The notes: generated from the letters alone by a model not told the origin. Shown: positions 1 through 8,505, counted from the stretch's first letter. The stretch: DNA of 64,000 nt from Sulfitobacter geojensis (GCF_000622325.1 NZ_JASE01000005.1:3162001-3226000), one strand, 5' to 3'. Made by a program: numbers and translations.

Positions 1-1
1 C

Positions 2-58
2 ACCCATGAAACTTATATTTCAATCGTCGAGGCCCGCAAAGCCAAGATCGGCGGCTAA
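2..58 (+). CDS. C-terminal end of a gene upstream of phnE, probably phosphonate-binding protein PhnD (partial)
   Basis: An open frame enters from the left edge and ends at TAA 56-58; only 18 residues are visible (THETYISIVEARKAKIGG). A hairpin terminator follows and then two phosphonate permease genes on the same strand. In this transporter family the gene before phnE is usually phnD, so a PhnD tail is the natural reading. The fragment is too short to identify from sequence; the assignment rests on context. Confidence 0.45.
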   Translation, partial: THETYISIVEARKAKIGG

Positions 59-76
59 GCCATTTCAATGACGTGT

Positions 77-108
77 CCGGTAGCCCTTCGGGGCTGCCGG
101 TTTTTCTT
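77..108 (+). terminator. Rho-independent terminator or attenuator between the upstream gene and phnE
   Basis: A 10-bp stem (77-86 with 91-100, one G-T pair) closes on a TTCG tetraloop and is followed by TTTTTCTTT. It lies 19 bases after the preceding stop and before the first permease gene. It could lower permease expression relative to an abundant binding protein. Its position also argues against a phnE start as early as GTG 73. Confidence 0.85.
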
Positions 109-123
109 TGCCCGGGGGCCTTC

Positions 124-999
124 ATGGCAGACATAACACTGAGCGGTGCACCACATAGCGTGGGCAGCATACAGTCGGCTTACATGGCACAGGTCCAGCG
201 CCGCAGGCTCTATGGGGGCCTGACGCTGCTGATTTTCGTCATTCTGATGGTATCGGGTTTCAACATCGCGGACGATCGCAACGCCGGCGGATTTTGGGAC
301 GGCTTGCACCAGATTGGCGACTATCCGGCCGACGTTCTGTCCGAGGCATGGGAAAAACGTGCCGACCTGCCCGGCCTGATCGTAAAGTACTTTCCGGCAC
401 TGGTGGAAACCATCAACATCGCTGCCGTGTCCACCTTGATCGGCGCGATTGGCGGATTGTTTCTGTCTCTGCTCGGCACACGCGGCTTGGCCTTGTGTCC
501 CCGATTAATCCCGCTCTTTCGCCGTATCTCGGACATCATGCGCGCCGTGCCTGAAATCGTGATCGCGCTTGTTTTGATTTTCGTTCTGGGCGGCGGCCCT
601 GTTCCTGCGATGATTGCCATCGCATTCCATACCGCGGGCGCGCTTGGCAAGATGTTCTCAGAGGTGACGGAAAACACGGACCTGAAACCTGTCGAAGGTC
701 TGGCATCGACTGGTGCCACCTGGTTCCAGCGGATGCTTCTGGGCGTCCTGCCACAGGTCGCACCAAACTACGTCAGCTACACTTTGCTACGATTCGAGAT
801 CAACATCCGGGCTTCCGCGATCCTTGGCTTCGTCGGTGCCGGGGGGCTTGGGTACGAGCTGCGTAATTCCATGGCCTGGGGGCCGGGCCGTTTTGACGAG
901 GCGGCTGCGATATTCATCCTGCTTTTCGGGACGATCGTGTTCTTCGATCAGCTTTCAAGCCGTTACCGTAATCGCCTGACCGAAGGTCAGTCACACTAA
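124..999 (+). CDS. phnE: Phosphonate ABC transporter permease PhnE (first copy)
   Basis: Inner-membrane permease of a phosphate/phosphonate importer, 291 residues. About six hydrophobic segments are visible. The EAA-type coupling loop that contacts the ATPase is around LKPVEGLASTGATWFQRM, followed by the family-typical ILGFVGAGGLGYEL. ATG 124 is preferred because the earlier in-frame GTG at 73 lies before the terminator; ATG 184 is another possibility. It is followed 20 bases later by a second, larger permease, so the pair probably forms a heterodimer. No ATPase gene for this system is inside the window and it probably lies upstream. Confidence 0.9.
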   Translation: MADITLSGAPHSVGSIQSAYMAQVQRRRLYGGLTLLIFVILMVSGFNIADDRNAGGFWDGLHQIGDYPADVLSEAWEKRADLPGLIVKYFPALVETINIAAVSTLIGAIGGLFLSLLGTRGLALCPRLIPLFRRISDIMRAVPEIVIALVLIFVLGGGPVPAMIAIAFHTAGALGKMFSEVTENTDLKPVEGLASTGATWFQRMLLGVLPQVAPNYVSYTLLRFEINIRASAILGFVGAGGLGYELRNSMAWGPGRFDEAAAIFILLFGTIVFFDQLSSRYRNRLTEGQSH

Positions 1000-1019
1000 T
1001 TTTCCAAGAGGCAAAGCCA

Positions 1020-2333
1020 ATGACGAGCATTGATCTGGACGCGACGAAATTCCAAGCGGTAAGGCTGTTTCAGCGCAAACGCATGATCGGCTTTGCCATT
1101 CCCGCCGTGATCGCGCTTTATCTGGCCTATATTTTCTTTGCCTTTGATCTGCCCGGCCTTGCGGGGCGCGCCAATCTGGACAACGCGGTCACCCTCGCGT
1201 CTGACAGTTGGTCGCATAAGGTTCACGTCACCCGCAACAACCGCTCGGGCGAGATCACCTATGCAGTCGAGGGCGAACGCAAGGGAACGTATCCCGATGG
1301 CATGCGCCCCGACTGGGTCAGCGGCGATGATGTTCTCACCATTGATCTGGGGGGCGATCACATCGTGCGCTACCTACCAGACAATCGGACAGAAATCGAC
1401 ATCCCTGGCTTTCAGTTGATCGAGGTGCAGGCAGAGGGGCGCAGTCTGAATACGAACCTGCCAGAAGACCTGCCCGACTGGATTTCCGCATCTAATCGCC
1501 GCATCGGCATCAGCACACCCGAAGGGCGCATCACCATGACCGGTGCGCGCACCGAGGTGTTCAATTATTTCCCCGGCTGGGAGCTGTTCTGGTTCACATT
1601 GGACAGCCCCTACCACGGGCAAGGTCTTGGAACGATATTGTTCGGCGAGCGTCTGGACCCCACACGATCAAACATCTCCGGCGCGATTTCCGACTGGTGG
1701 AACAACGCGATGTGGCGTCACAAGGACGTTGCTTGGGCCATCGGCGAAACCATCCTGATGGCCTTCCTTGGCACCATGGGCGCTGCGATCATCGCTTTGC
1801 CTTTGGCTTTTCTCGCGGCCAAACGTTTCTCGCCGGTGATGGTCCTGCGCGCCGCGACCCGCCGCCTGTTCGATTTCGTGCGCGGGGTCGATGCGCTGAT
1901 CTGGACCGTGGTTCTGGCCCGCGCGTTTGGCCCGGGCCCGCTGACCGGAGCCTTGGCGATCCTGCTCACCGATACAGGCACATTCGGCAAGATATTTTCG
2001 GAGGCGCTGGAAAACGTCGATCAAAAACAGATCGAGGGCGTATCATCCACTGGGGCAAAACCGCTGCAACGCTATCGCTTCGGGGTTATTCCACAAGTGG
2101 TGCCCGTACTCTTGGCGCAAATCCTGTATTTCCTTGAATCAAATACCCGCTCCGCCACGATCATCGGTGCGATCACAGGGGGGGGCATCGGCCTGATGCT
2201 GACCCAAGCGATCCAGACCCAGAAAGACTGGGAAGAAGTGGCCTATTACATCGTGCTGATCATCGCCATGGTGATGTTCATGGACTGGTTCTCGGGCTGG
2301 CTGCGCGGCAAGTTGATCGGGCGCAAAGACTGA
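1020..2333 (+). CDS. phnE: Phosphonate ABC transporter permease PhnE, large form with extended periplasmic loop
   Basis: Second permease of the same importer, 437 residues against about 270-290 for a usual PhnE. One hydrophobic segment near residues 22-45 is followed by roughly 190 mostly polar residues, then by the core permease with five or six more segments. The EAA loop is near QIEGVSSTGAKPLQRYRFG, and the conserved IIGAITGGGIGLML follows. The long stretch between the first two membrane segments should form a periplasmic domain, perhaps for docking of the binding protein. AAGAGG eight bases before ATG supports the start. It is co-directional with phnE at 124. Confidence 0.88.
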   Translation: MTSIDLDATKFQAVRLFQRKRMIGFAIPAVIALYLAYIFFAFDLPGLAGRANLDNAVTLASDSWSHKVHVTRNNRSGEITYAVEGERKGTYPDGMRPDWVSGDDVLTIDLGGDHIVRYLPDNRTEIDIPGFQLIEVQAEGRSLNTNLPEDLPDWISASNRRIGISTPEGRITMTGARTEVFNYFPGWELFWFTLDSPYHGQGLGTILFGERLDPTRSNISGAISDWWNNAMWRHKDVAWAIGETILMAFLGTMGAAIIALPLAFLAAKRFSPVMVLRAATRRLFDFVRGVDALIWTVVLARAFGPGPLTGALAILLTDTGTFGKIFSEALENVDQKQIEGVSSTGAKPLQRYRFGVIPQVVPVLLAQILYFLESNTRSATIIGAITGGGIGLMLTQAIQTQKDWEEVAYYIVLIIAMVMFMDWFSGWLRGKLIGRKD

Positions 2334-2376
2334 TGGCCCGTCTAGTGATTACCCCTGAAAAGCAGGTGCAATAACC

Positions 2377-2994
2377 ATGCCACGCCTGTCCGCCGAGACC
2401 CCTTTCATCCATCCGGAATGCGAAATAGCCGAGAGCACCTTTGGCGCCTATGTGGAGATCGGTAAAGGAAGCCGTGTCGCGCATTCGGTTTTCGGCGACT
2501 ATAGCTATTGTGATCGCTTCGCTGACATTGCCAACGCTCAGATCGGCAAATTCGCCAATATCGCGGCGTTCACGCGGATCGGTGCCACAGATCATCCTTT
2601 GCACACGGCTGCCTGTCACCATTTCCTCTATCGCTCCGCCGATTACTGGGACGACACTGCCCGCGACGAAGCATTCTTTGCCCATCGCAAGGCCCGAACC
2701 GCGCATATTGGCCATGACACATGGATCGGTGCCGCTGCGATGATCAAACCGGAAGTGACACTAGGCCACGGTGCCGTTGTGGCGGCAGGTGCCGTGGTGA
2801 CCAAGGATGTTGAGCCCTACACGATCGTGGCTGGCACCCCCGCCAAACCGTTGCGCCGGCGCCAGCCGCGCGAGATCGCAGACCGTCTGATCGCGTTAGC
2901 ATGGTGGGACTGGCCCCATGACGCCTTGCGCATGGCTTTGGAAGACTTTCGCACACTTGAGGCCGAGGAATTTCTGGAGCGCTACGGCGGATAA
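2377..2994 (+). CDS. Phosphonate-associated hexapeptide-repeat acetyltransferase
   Basis: A 205-residue left-handed beta-helix acyltransferase of the type repeatedly found in phosphonate loci (phn threonine-rich/DapH-GlmU-related family). Hexapeptide repeats run through about residues 10-60 and again at 115-150 (AHIGHDTWIGAAAMIKPEV, then HGAVVAAGAVVTKDV), ending in the typical IVAGTPAKPL. Such enzymes transfer acetyl from acetyl-CoA to a small substrate. The substrate here is unknown; an aminophosphonate would fit the neighbourhood but is inference. It lies 43 bases after the large phnE and is followed two bases later by a GNAT gene, so these four genes probably share a transcript. Confidence 0.8.
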   Translation: MPRLSAETPFIHPECEIAESTFGAYVEIGKGSRVAHSVFGDYSYCDRFADIANAQIGKFANIAAFTRIGATDHPLHTAACHHFLYRSADYWDDTARDEAFFAHRKARTAHIGHDTWIGAAAMIKPEVTLGHGAVVAAGAVVTKDVEPYTIVAGTPAKPLRRRQPREIADRLIALAWWDWPHDALRMALEDFRTLEAEEFLERYGG

Positions 2995-2996
2995 AG

Positions 2997-3446
2997 ATGG
3001 CGACACCTGCAACGCTACGCCCCGCAACGCGGCGGGATGCGGCCGAAATCCTGCGGTTGGAAGAAGCCGGCATGCGGTCCTATGCCGAAGCCCTTTGGGG
3101 CAATTGGGAACCCTCTGCCGCGCCTGCGACCCTGGCCCTCGACGGGCATGAGATGATTTTGGTGTCACGTCGGAGCGTGGGCTGCATCGCGAGTGAGTGT
3201 CACCCCGATCACCTAAGTATCCGCAAGCTTTATATAGCGCCGGCGCACCAAGGACGCGGTCTTGGCGCGTTGATCTTACAAGAAAAGCTTCGCACAGCCG
3301 CCGGGTTGGGGATAGCGACACGTCTATCGGTTTTGGCAACCAACACAGGAGCCCAGCGCTTTTACCGCCGGCAAGGCTTTGTATGCGTTCATACCACCAA
3401 AGAGCGGCTCACGTTCGAATGGACGCCCCCTCGAAACGTCGAATGA
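2997..3446 (+). CDS. GNAT family N-acetyltransferase
   Basis: A 149-residue GNAT protein. The acetyl-CoA pyrophosphate-binding loop is at about residues 80-90 (HQGRGLGALIL), preceded by the beta-4 strand LSIRKLYIAP and followed by ATNTGAQRFYRRQGF, the usual C-terminal alpha-4/beta-6 element. The gene starts two bases after the preceding acetyltransferase stop, with GGCGGA as a weak ribosome-binding site. An aminoalkylphosphonate acetyltransferase comparable to PhnO is possible from context, but the sequence is not clearly PhnO-like. It converges with arsJ, with only 20 bases between the stops. Confidence 0.75.
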   Translation: MATPATLRPATRRDAAEILRLEEAGMRSYAEALWGNWEPSAAPATLALDGHEMILVSRRSVGCIASECHPDHLSIRKLYIAPAHQGRGLGALILQEKLRTAAGLGIATRLSVLATNTGAQRFYRRQGFVCVHTTKERLTFEWTPPRNVE

Positions 3447-3466
3447 GCATTCAGGGGCCCCGCCCG

Positions 3467-4723
3467 TCATTCAGGTTTCAAAAACCCTACCGCGACCGCA
3501 GACAGCGCCACCATTCCCGCCGCGGTGCCCAGCATCAGCGCCAGCCCCCCTGCCTGATATGTCAATCCGGACAATAGAGTGCCCGCCAACCGTCCGCCCG
3601 CATTTGCCATGTAGTAGAACCCCACATCCATCGTGACCCGCTCCGCCTTGGTGAAGGACAGGATCAAGTAGGAATGAAGCGATGAGTTCACGGCAAAGAT
3701 CGCCCCGAAGATCAGCAAGCCGATGACAAGCGTGACGGTAAGCCACAATTGCGGGTCAGTGGCCGTGACGGCCGCGAGTGTCAGCATCACCGGAACCGCC
3801 GCAAGGGCCCAGCCCCATGTACGGGCCGCACTGATAAGGTCCGCCCCCGAGCGGTCATTGGCCCGCAGGATGCGCGGCGCATTGGCCTGCACAAGGCCAT
3901 AGAGGATCACCCAAAGGGCCATGAACGTTCCGATCGTGAAGAACGCGGCGCGGTTGCCTTCGGTCGTACCATCCGACAGCACCGCGTAAAAATAGATCGG
4001 AATGCCAACAACGAACCAGACGTCTCGCGCACCGAACAGGAACACCCGTGCCGCGCTTAGCCAGTTAATGTTGGCCGACTTGGAAAAGACTTCCGAGAAC
4101 TTCGCACCCCTGCGTCCCTTTGGCAGACCCGGCGGCATGGCAATCAAAACGGCAAGCAAAATGATGCCAAGGATCGCGGCCATGCCCAGAACCGCAGAGA
4201 CAAACCCAAGGGTCGCCAGCAACACAGCCCCCACCAGAAAGCCCGCGCCTTTCACCATGTTTTTGGATCCGGTCAAAACTGCCACCCAGCGAAACAGTGC
4301 ACCGTCTTGCGACGGAGCAAGCAGTTTAACGGCAGACTTCGACGACATCTTGGCAAGATCCTTGGCCACGCCACTCGCCCCTTGCACCAGCATGACAAAG
4401 GCAACCGATGTGCCAATCGCCCAACCCGGATCAAGCTGTGCCAGCGCGAGCAGGGCAAGCACCTGCAGACCAAGGCCCGCATACAATGTTGACGCCAGAC
4501 CAAATCGCGCAGCGATCCAGCCGGCGCACAGATTGGTCACAACGCCCGCAATTTCGTACAGAACGAATAGATAGGCCAGCTGCACGGGCGAGAAACCCAG
4601 CGTATGAAAGTGCAGCAGCACCAGCATGCGCAATGCGCCATCGGTCAGCATGAAGGCCCAATAGGCCGCCGTCACAGCGACATAGGCCGACAGGCCTTCG
4701 GGGCGCGCGGTGCTGTCGGTCAC
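3467..4723 (-). CDS. arsJ: ArsJ, MFS exporter of 1-arseno-3-phosphoglycerate
   Basis: A 418-residue major facilitator protein with about twelve hydrophobic segments. It follows a glyceraldehyde-3-phosphate dehydrogenase gene with an ATGA overlap, which is the hallmark pairing of ArsJ. In the known pathway the dehydrogenase makes the unstable 1-arseno-3-phosphoglycerate from arsenate and ArsJ exports it, giving arsenate resistance without an arsenite pump. The N-terminal part ([20 protein letters not shown]) is typical of this MFS branch. The product is an inner-membrane protein and the last gene of a three-gene operon controlled by an ArsR-type regulator. Confidence 0.88.
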   Translation of the reverse strand: MTDSTARPEGLSAYVAVTAAYWAFMLTDGALRMLVLLHFHTLGFSPVQLAYLFVLYEIAGVVTNLCAGWIAARFGLASTLYAGLGLQVLALLALAQLDPGWAIGTSVAFVMLVQGASGVAKDLAKMSSKSAVKLLAPSQDGALFRWVAVLTGSKNMVKGAGFLVGAVLLATLGFVSAVLGMAAILGIILLAVLIAMPPGLPKGRRGAKFSEVFSKSANINWLSAARVFLFGARDVWFVVGIPIYFYAVLSDGTTEGNRAAFFTIGTFMALWVILYGLVQANAPRILRANDRSGADLISAARTWGWALAAVPVMLTLAAVTATDPQLWLTVTLVIGLLIFGAIFAVNSSLHSYLILSFTKAERVTMDVGFYYMANAGGRLAGTLLSGLTYQAGGLALMLGTAAGMVALSAVAVGFLKPE

Positions 4724-5718
4724 AGGTTGTCCCCTACCATGAAAGCGACATCGACCAAGCGGTGCGCATATCCCATTTCGTTGTCATACCACGCGTAGAT
4801 CTTAACCTGCGTGCCATTGATCACCATGGTGGACGGCGCATCAACGATGCTCGATCTTTCGTCGTTGGTATAGTCGGTGGAAACGAGCGGCCGTTCCTCG
4901 TACCCAAGAATGCCCTGCAAGGGCCCTTCGGCTGCAGCCTTGAACAGGGCATTGACCTCTTCGACGGTGGTTTCGCGTTCGACTTCGAAAACGCAATCAG
5001 TCAGGGAGGCATTCAGCAAGGGAACGCGCACCGCGTGACCGTTCAGCCGCCCCGTCAGTTCGGGGTAGATCAAGGTGATCGCAGTCGCACTTCCTGTTGT
5101 CGTAGGGATGAGGGAATTCAAAGCCGAGCGCGCGCGGCGCAGATCTTTTGCAGGACGGTCCACGATGGTTTGCGTGTTGGTGACGTCATGGATCGTTGTG
5201 ATGGAGCCGTGTTTGATCCGCAGGTTTTCATGGATTACCTTAACGACCGGTGCCAGACAGTTGGTAGTACAGCTGGCCGCTGTCACAATGTGGTGGTGGT
5301 CAGGCTCATAGATATCGTGATTGACCCCGTAGACAATATTCGCCGCACCGCCGTCCTTGACGGGTGCTGATACGACCACCTTTTTAACACCAGCTTCGAA
5401 AAAGGGCGCGATTTTCGCTTCCGTTTTGAAAACACCCGTGCAGTCAATCACCACATCAACGCCATCTAACGGCAGCTGCGTGATGTCGCGCGTTCCAATG
5501 AATGGGATCCGCGTGCCGTCAATCGTAACGCTGTCGGCATCATGGCTGAAGTCCGCATTCCAGCGGCCATGCACCGTGTCAAATTCAAACAGATGGGCGT
5601 GCATTTCGGGGTCGCCGACCGCGTCGTTAATCCATGCGATCTTTGCCCCCCGCTCCAGCAACGGTTTCAGGGCAAGCTTGCCAATACGGCCAAGGCCATT
5701 GAGGGCGTAAACGGTCAT
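4720..5718 (-). CDS. ArsJ-associated glyceraldehyde-3-phosphate dehydrogenase
   Basis: A 332-residue GAPDH-family enzyme: N-terminal Rossmann motif [11 protein letters not shown], catalytic cysteine in ASCTTNC near residue 150, and the C-terminal [13 protein letters not shown] typical of the family. In ars operons this paralogue oxidises glyceraldehyde 3-phosphate with arsenate in place of phosphate, producing the substrate of ArsJ. It overlaps both neighbours by four bases (start with the ArsR-ArsC stop, stop with the arsJ start), so translation is probably coupled. It is unlikely to be the central glycolytic enzyme, because it sits inside the ars operon. Confidence 0.9.
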   Translation of the reverse strand: MTVYALNGLGRIGKLALKPLLERGAKIAWINDAVGDPEMHAHLFEFDTVHGRWNADFSHDADSVTIDGTRIPFIGTRDITQLPLDGVDVVIDCTGVFKTEAKIAPFFEAGVKKVVVSAPVKDGGAANIVYGVNHDIYEPDHHHIVTAASCTTNCLAPVVKVIHENLRIKHGSITTIHDVTNTQTIVDRPAKDLRRARSALNSLIPTTTGSATAITLIYPELTGRLNGHAVRVPLLNASLTDCVFEVERETTVEEVNALFKAAAEGPLQGILGYEERPLVSTDYTNDERSSIVDAPSTMVINGTQVKIYAWYDNEMGYAHRLVDVAFMVGDNL

Positions 5719-6554
5719 GTGGAGGGTCCTTCCCCGTTAGATTGGCCAATCCCATCGACGGCCCGCTGCAACGAAATGCGGTCCAGCGATTCGATCGGAA
5801 GGGCGGTAAAGCCGGTCATGCGGTTGCGCAGCGCACCGTAGGTTTGATGAAATGCAAGATTTCTTTCGGCATCGGTTCCGTCGACACGCACCGGATCGGG
5901 AAGCCCCCAATGCGCGCTGATGGTCTGACCCTTCCAGGCCGGACATTCCTCGTTCGCCGCCTGATCACAGACGGTGAATACGAAATCGAACTCCGGGGCA
6001 TCCTCGCCCTGAAATTCGGAAATATTCTTGGCACGCAGGTCGGACACATCATGACCGTTCTTTTTCAGCACTTCGAGCGCGAACGGGTTGAGTTCCGAGT
6101 ACGGCTTGGTGCCGGCCGAATAGGCAATGAACCGATCACCAGCGAGGTCGCGCAGGATGGACTCGGCAAAGATGGAACGTGCAGAATTACCTGTGCAGAT
6201 GAACAGGACATTGAATTTACGGTCGGTCATCGGGCTATCTCCGTTAAAAGCCGGACTGGCATTCGGGACACAAATCTCGGGCCTTCCCCTGCAACAATCC
6301 TGCAGGAGGTAATCAACAGTCTCGCGGGTGGCATCCATGTCTATGGCATAGCGCAAGGACGTGCCAACACGCTGCTGGTTGATCAACCCGGCTTGCATCA
6401 AAGCATTCACATAGGTCGAAAGGGTGTTCGGTTTGAGATAAAGCGCCTGCGCCAATTCTGTCGCCGGGACGCGATCAGGATAGCGGCGCATAAGCAGCCG
6501 GAACAGGGCCAGCCGTTGCGGGTGGCCCAAGGTCGAGAAGCGGTTGGGAATCAT
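5715..6554 (-). CDS. Fused ArsR-type repressor and thioredoxin-type arsenate reductase (ArsR-ArsC)
   Basis: A 279-residue two-domain protein. Residues 1-95 are a winged-helix ArsR domain ending in [10 protein letters not shown], with Cys87, Cys88 and Cys95 as likely arsenite ligands. Residues 113-250 are a low-molecular-weight phosphatase-like arsenate reductase: the P-loop CTGNSARS (Cys120 to Arg126) and the two further redox cysteines Cys196 and Cys204 are all present. ATG 6554 is chosen because GGAAA lies just upstream, while ATG 6563 has no ribosome-binding site and lies in the palindromic operator. A well-placed GGAG (6239-6242) precedes an internal ATG at 6230, so free ArsC may also be made. 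First gene of the ars operon. Confidence 0.88.
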   Translation of the reverse strand: MIPNRFSTLGHPQRLALFRLLMRRYPDRVPATELAQALYLKPNTLSTYVNALMQAGLINQQRVGTSLRYAIDMDATRETVDYLLQDCCRGRPEICVPNASPAFNGDSPMTDRKFNVLFICTGNSARSIFAESILRDLAGDRFIAYSAGTKPYSELNPFALEVLKKNGHDVSDLRAKNISEFQGEDAPEFDFVFTVCDQAANEECPAWKGQTISAHWGLPDPVRVDGTDAERNLAFHQTYGALRNRMTGFTALPIESLDRISLQRAVDGIGQSNGEGPST

Positions 6555-6592
6555 TATTTCCATAATTCAGGAATATGTGAATTATGGAAATA
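6555..6592. promoter_or_regulatory. Perfect palindromic operator for the ars operon
   Basis: A 14-bp perfect inverted repeat (6555-6568 and 6579-6592, arm TATTTCCATAATTC) surrounds a 10-bp spacer directly upstream of the ArsR-ArsC start. ArsR-family repressors bind AT-rich inverted repeats overlapping their own promoters, so autoregulation is likely. Binding has not been shown. Confidence 0.75.
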
Positions 6593-6645
6593 TGGCAAGT
6601 AAACCTTTTATGACACCTGATCCGGTCTACCCCCACACCTGCCCC

Positions 6646-7365
6646 TTAGCTTTCAAGCGTCAGCGTCACGCGATCGCCCACAAACCACGTGCGCCCGTAT
6701 TCGACCGGCCGGCCCTGCCCCGCGACATTCAGCCCCGACGATCGCAACAACGGATCCCCCTCGGCCACCTGCAAATGAATGGCTTGCGTGGCGGTCGCAC
6801 GGACGGCCGTCAGTCGCGTTGACGCGCGGGTGTAGTCACCCACGCCGACGATGCCCAGCGCCGTTGTGACACTGCTTGTATCACGCAGCGCGTCAGTGAT
6901 CCCCGCAAGGTGTCCAAGTGGAAACAGGCTTTCGAACACGGCAATCGGCTGGCCATCTGCCAATGACAGTCCGCTATAGGCACAAACGGGATCGCCCGCC
7001 TTGATCTGCAACGCTTGCGCTTCGCCAACAGTCGCAGCGCGTTCATCCAGTGCCAGCATGCGCTTTTCGGGCCTGCGGCCTGCGGCGATCAGATTTTCAT
7101 GGAACCGCACCCGATTTCCAATCGGATAATCGGTCGGTGTGGCCGCGACGAATGCCCCTGCACCGCGACGGGTACGCACCAGCCCTTCGTCAACCAATAC
7201 CGAAACCCCGTGGCGCACGGTGTGGCGGTTTACGCCAAAGCGGTCTGCCAGCGCAGCCTCCGTCGGAAGCTTGTCACCGGGGGTATAGCGGCCTTCGGCC
7301 AAGTCGCTACGCAAGGCGTTGGCGATGGCCTTCCAGATCGGGGTTTTGCCGGGAGTGTCACGCAA
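6646..7365 (-). CDS. phnF: PhnF, GntR/HutC-family regulator of phosphonate uptake and degradation
   Basis: A 239-residue regulator with an N-terminal GntR winged helix (about residues 10-75, GDKLPTEAALADRFGVNRHTVRHG) and a C-terminal UTRA ligand-binding domain (from about residue 90), the layout of PhnF. Translation appears to start at TTG 7365, with AGAAGAG about 11 bases before it. It is divergent from phnG, with 81 bases between the starts, and that gap contains a tandem TGTATAG element that may be its operator. Its start overlaps a candidate Pho box, so PhoB could affect both directions. Confidence 0.9.
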   Translation of the reverse strand: MRDTPGKTPIWKAIANALRSDLAEGRYTPGDKLPTEAALADRFGVNRHTVRHGVSVLVDEGLVRTRRGAGAFVAATPTDYPIGNRVRFHENLIAAGRRPEKRMLALDERAATVGEAQALQIKAGDPVCAYSGLSLADGQPIAVFESLFPLGHLAGITDALRDTSSVTTALGIVGVGDYTRASTRLTAVRATATQAIHLQVAEGDPLLRSSGLNVAGQGRPVEYGRTWFVGDRVTLTLES

Positions 7366-7376
7366 ATTTCACAAAA
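7355..7376 (+). promoter_or_regulatory. Candidate Pho box upstream of phnG
   Basis: Two adjacent 11-bp units, GTGTCACGCAA and ATTTCACAAAA, match the PhoB direct-repeat pattern (CTGTCAT-type core plus an AT-rich tail). They lie 70 bases before the phnG start, with TTATGA at 7385-7390 as a possible -10 element. The first unit overlaps the phnF start codon. Confidence 0.5.
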
Positions 7377-7411
7377 CTCTTCTGTTATGAAGGGACGAAT
7401 ATGGTAAGATA

Positions 7412-7426
7412 TGTATAGTTGTATAG
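7412..7426 (+). promoter_or_regulatory. Candidate PhnF operator
   Basis: TGTATAG occurs twice with an 8-bp offset (7412-7418 and 7420-7426), just downstream of the expected phnG transcription start. GTATA half-sites are common in operators of HutC-type GntR regulators such as PhnF. Assignment to PhnF is inferred from position. Confidence 0.45.
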
Positions 7427-7446
7427 GAAACAGGCAAGTTGTCGAG

Positions 7447-7902
7447 ATGAAAGACACTGTGAACGAAAATAATCCCCGAAAAGCTTGGATGGGGCTGCTG
7501 GCCAAAGCGCCAGAGGGCCGTGCCGCGGCACTTTTGGAGGCGGAAACAGAGCGCCCCGCCTTCACTTGGCTTCGTGCGCCCGAAATCGGCAGCACGATGG
7601 TGCGCGCCCGCGCAGGGGCCACCGGTGCCCCCTTCAATTTGGGGGAAATGACAATCACCCGCTGCGCTTTGACGTTGGAAACAGGCGAAGTCGGGCACAG
7701 CTATATTCAGGGGCGGCGCAAAGCGGACGCCGAAGTCGCCGCACTTATCGATGCGCTGATGCAGACCCCGATGGCCAGCAGACTGCGCTCGGCGATCCTT
7801 GAACCTTTGGAAGCCGAACTGGTCGACGCAAAAGCCGCGCGTGCGGCCAAGGCGGCCGCCACAAAGGTTGATTTCTTTACCATGACCCGAGGAGAAGACT
7901 GA
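7447..7902 (+). CDS. phnG: C-P lyase core subunit PhnG
   Basis: A 151-residue PhnG, part of the PhnGHIJ core complex that acts with ATP to make alpha-D-ribose 1-methylphosphonate 5-triphosphate and then cleave the C-P bond. Residues RKAWMGLLAKAPEG at the start and PFNLGEMTITRC in the middle are typical of the family. ATG 7447 is chosen over ATG 7411 because it gives the usual N-terminus and leaves the TGTATAG element in the leader. First gene of the long operon; its TGA overlaps the phnH ATG. Confidence 0.93.
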   Translation: MKDTVNENNPRKAWMGLLAKAPEGRAAALLEAETERPAFTWLRAPEIGSTMVRARAGATGAPFNLGEMTITRCALTLETGEVGHSYIQGRRKADAEVAALIDALMQTPMASRLRSAILEPLEAELVDAKAARAAKAAATKVDFFTMTRGED

Positions 7903-8504
7903 TGCAGGCACACACCCTGTCCGGCGGATTTGCGGACCCTGCCATCGGGTCCGCCCACGCCTTTCGCAATGTGATGGAGGCCATGGCGCGTCCCGGCACC
8001 CTTCACGATATTGAAGGGGCTGCCCCTCCTGCCCCGCTGTCGCCCGCGATGGGGGCCGTTCTGCTGACGCTTTGCGATACGGAAACACCGGTATATCTGG
8101 CGGGCGATATGGATTGTGACGCGGTGCGGGCGTGGCTTTCGTTTCACACAGGAGCCCCCATTGTCGGCCCCGCGCATTGTATGTTTGCGGTTGGCACGTG
8201 GAACGCGCTCTTGCCGCTTTCGGTCTATCCCGTCGGTACGTCCGAGTATCCTGACCGTTCGGCCACGCTGATCGTCGCATGTGATGAACTCTCCGCCACA
8301 GGTGCCACATTGACGGGACCCGGCATCAAGGATCAGGCAACGCTTTCCCTGCCAGAGGTGGAGCCGTTTCAGGCCAATCGGTCGCTGTTTCCGCTGGGGC
8401 TGGATTTCATTTTCACGTCTGGCGAACGCCTCGCGGCTTTGCCCCGCTCAACCACGGTCACGCGCTCAGCCAACGCAGCGGCAGCGCAAGAAGGAACTTC
8501 CTGA
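7902..8504 (+). CDS. phnH: C-P lyase core subunit PhnH
   Basis: A 200-residue PhnH, the cytoplasmic partner of PhnG, PhnI and PhnJ in the C-P lyase core. The N-terminal GGFADPAIGSAHAFRNVMEA and central FQANRSLFPLGLDFIF, followed by ALPRSTTV, are characteristic. It starts at the last base of the phnG stop region (TGATG) and is followed one base after its own stop by phnI, so the three genes are translated as a tightly packed group. Confidence 0.93.
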   Translation: MQAHTLSGGFADPAIGSAHAFRNVMEAMARPGTLHDIEGAAPPAPLSPAMGAVLLTLCDTETPVYLAGDMDCDAVRAWLSFHTGAPIVGPAHCMFAVGTWNALLPLSVYPVGTSEYPDRSATLIVACDELSATGATLTGPGIKDQATLSLPEVEPFQANRSLFPLGLDFIFTSGERLAALPRSTTVTRSANAAAAQEGTS

Positions 8505-8505
8505 C

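Noticed and set aside
73..123. Longer phnE start at GTG 73
   Set aside because: It would translate the terminator hairpin and lacks a ribosome-binding site; ATG 124 fits the family better.
7369..8310. 313-codon open frame opposite phnG and phnH
   Set aside because: Arg/His/Gln-rich translation without motifs, covering two clear phn genes.
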